Shown here in pieces: positions 6,442-6,640 of a DNA stretch of 6,640 nucleotides. How positions within the stretch are numbered: position 1 is the first letter of the stretch; every line of letters begins with the position of its first letter. Both the position numbers and the translations under genes were made by a program. Origin of the DNA: Saprospiraceae bacterium. GTDB taxonomy: Bacteria; Bacteroidota; Bacteroidia; Chitinophagales; Saprospiraceae. Below the pieces are notes generated by a model. It worked only from the letters and a program-made list of their open reading frames with translations. It was not told the DNA's origin and did not search any database. Location of the stretch: NCBI GenBank assembly GCA_013042795.1, contig JABDPK010000236.1:1-6640 (forward strand), in the 5' to 3' direction.

Positions 6442-6640
6442 ATGAGAAATATCGTGGTCATAGGTGGTTCATCGGGGATTGGCAAAGAAATCGTTCAAAT
6501 CCTATCCAACGCAGGAAATGGTGTCTTTGCAACTTACAGGAACACAACGCCTGAAATCTCAAGTGGTAATGTTGAATACCAGTTTTTGGATGTGACGGAA
6601 GATGAAATCAAGTTGAATCTTCCTGATGAAATTCATGGAC
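6442..6640 (+). CDS. Short-chain dehydrogenase/reductase (SDR), N-terminal part, cut by window end
   Basis: The first 66 codons begin MRNIVVIGGSSGIGKEIV. GGSSGIG at residues 8-14 is the SDR form of the dinucleotide-binding glycine motif (TGxxxGIG) after the first beta strand. TYR at residues 31-33, at the end of the second strand, puts an arginine (R33) where NADPH-preferring members often carry a basic residue. LDVT (49-52) is the conserved aspartate that contacts the adenine ring. The catalytic Tyr-Lys lies beyond the window, so substrate and subfamily cannot be told. No Shine-Dalgarno precedes the ATG. The gene is divergent from the small secreted-protein gene, with 202 bases between start codons. 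Confidence 0.88.
   Translation, partial: MRNIVVIGGSSGIGKEIVQILSNAGNGVFATYRNTTPEISSGNVEYQFLDVTEDEIKLNLPDEIHG

Overview
The window looks like chromosomal DNA from an AT-rich, Gram-negative bacterium, most likely Bacteroidota. The grounds are indirect. None of the supported start codons has a convincing Shine-Dalgarno sequence. A lipoprotein and a Sec-secreted small protein imply an outer envelope. The best promoter candidate (upstream of nrdJ) fits the Bacteroidota -33/-7 pattern (TTTG, 19-base spacer, near-TAnnTTTG). No phage, transposon, CRISPR, rRNA or tRNA signals were seen.

Layout: (1) 2-121, + strand, the last 39 codons of a protein ending in a membrane helix. (2) 224-919, +, an unrecognised 231-residue lipoprotein with a glycine-rich hydrophobic segment in its middle. 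(3) 920-1087, a dense control region holding DnaA-box-like sequences, a promoter, and an 18-bp near-palindrome covering the -7 element. (4) 1088-3691, +, nrdJ, the adenosylcobalamin-dependent class II ribonucleotide reductase, with all active-site cysteines present. (5) 3694-3876, -, a small two-helix membrane protein that converges on nrdJ with only 2 bases between stop codons. (6) 4076-5845, +, a neuropathy-target-esterase-like protein with a cyclic-nucleotide-binding domain, a linker domain and a patatin phospholipase domain, followed by a clear hairpin terminator. (7) 5892-6239, -, a small secreted protein. (8) 6240-6441, a divergent intergenic region with a terminator-like hairpin pointing left. 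(9) 6442-6640, +, the start of a short-chain dehydrogenase/reductase cut by the window end.

The genes do not form one operon or pathway. Strand switches and separate control regions suggest mostly independent units: DNA-precursor synthesis (NrdJ), lipid hydrolysis possibly gated by a nucleotide (NTE-like), envelope proteins of unknown role, and an oxidoreductase. NrdJ implies a need for B12. I do not see a clearly new multi-gene system. The most rewarding parts are the nrdJ control region, the ligand-binding signature of the NTE-like protein, and the left-facing terminator upstream of the small secreted protein.
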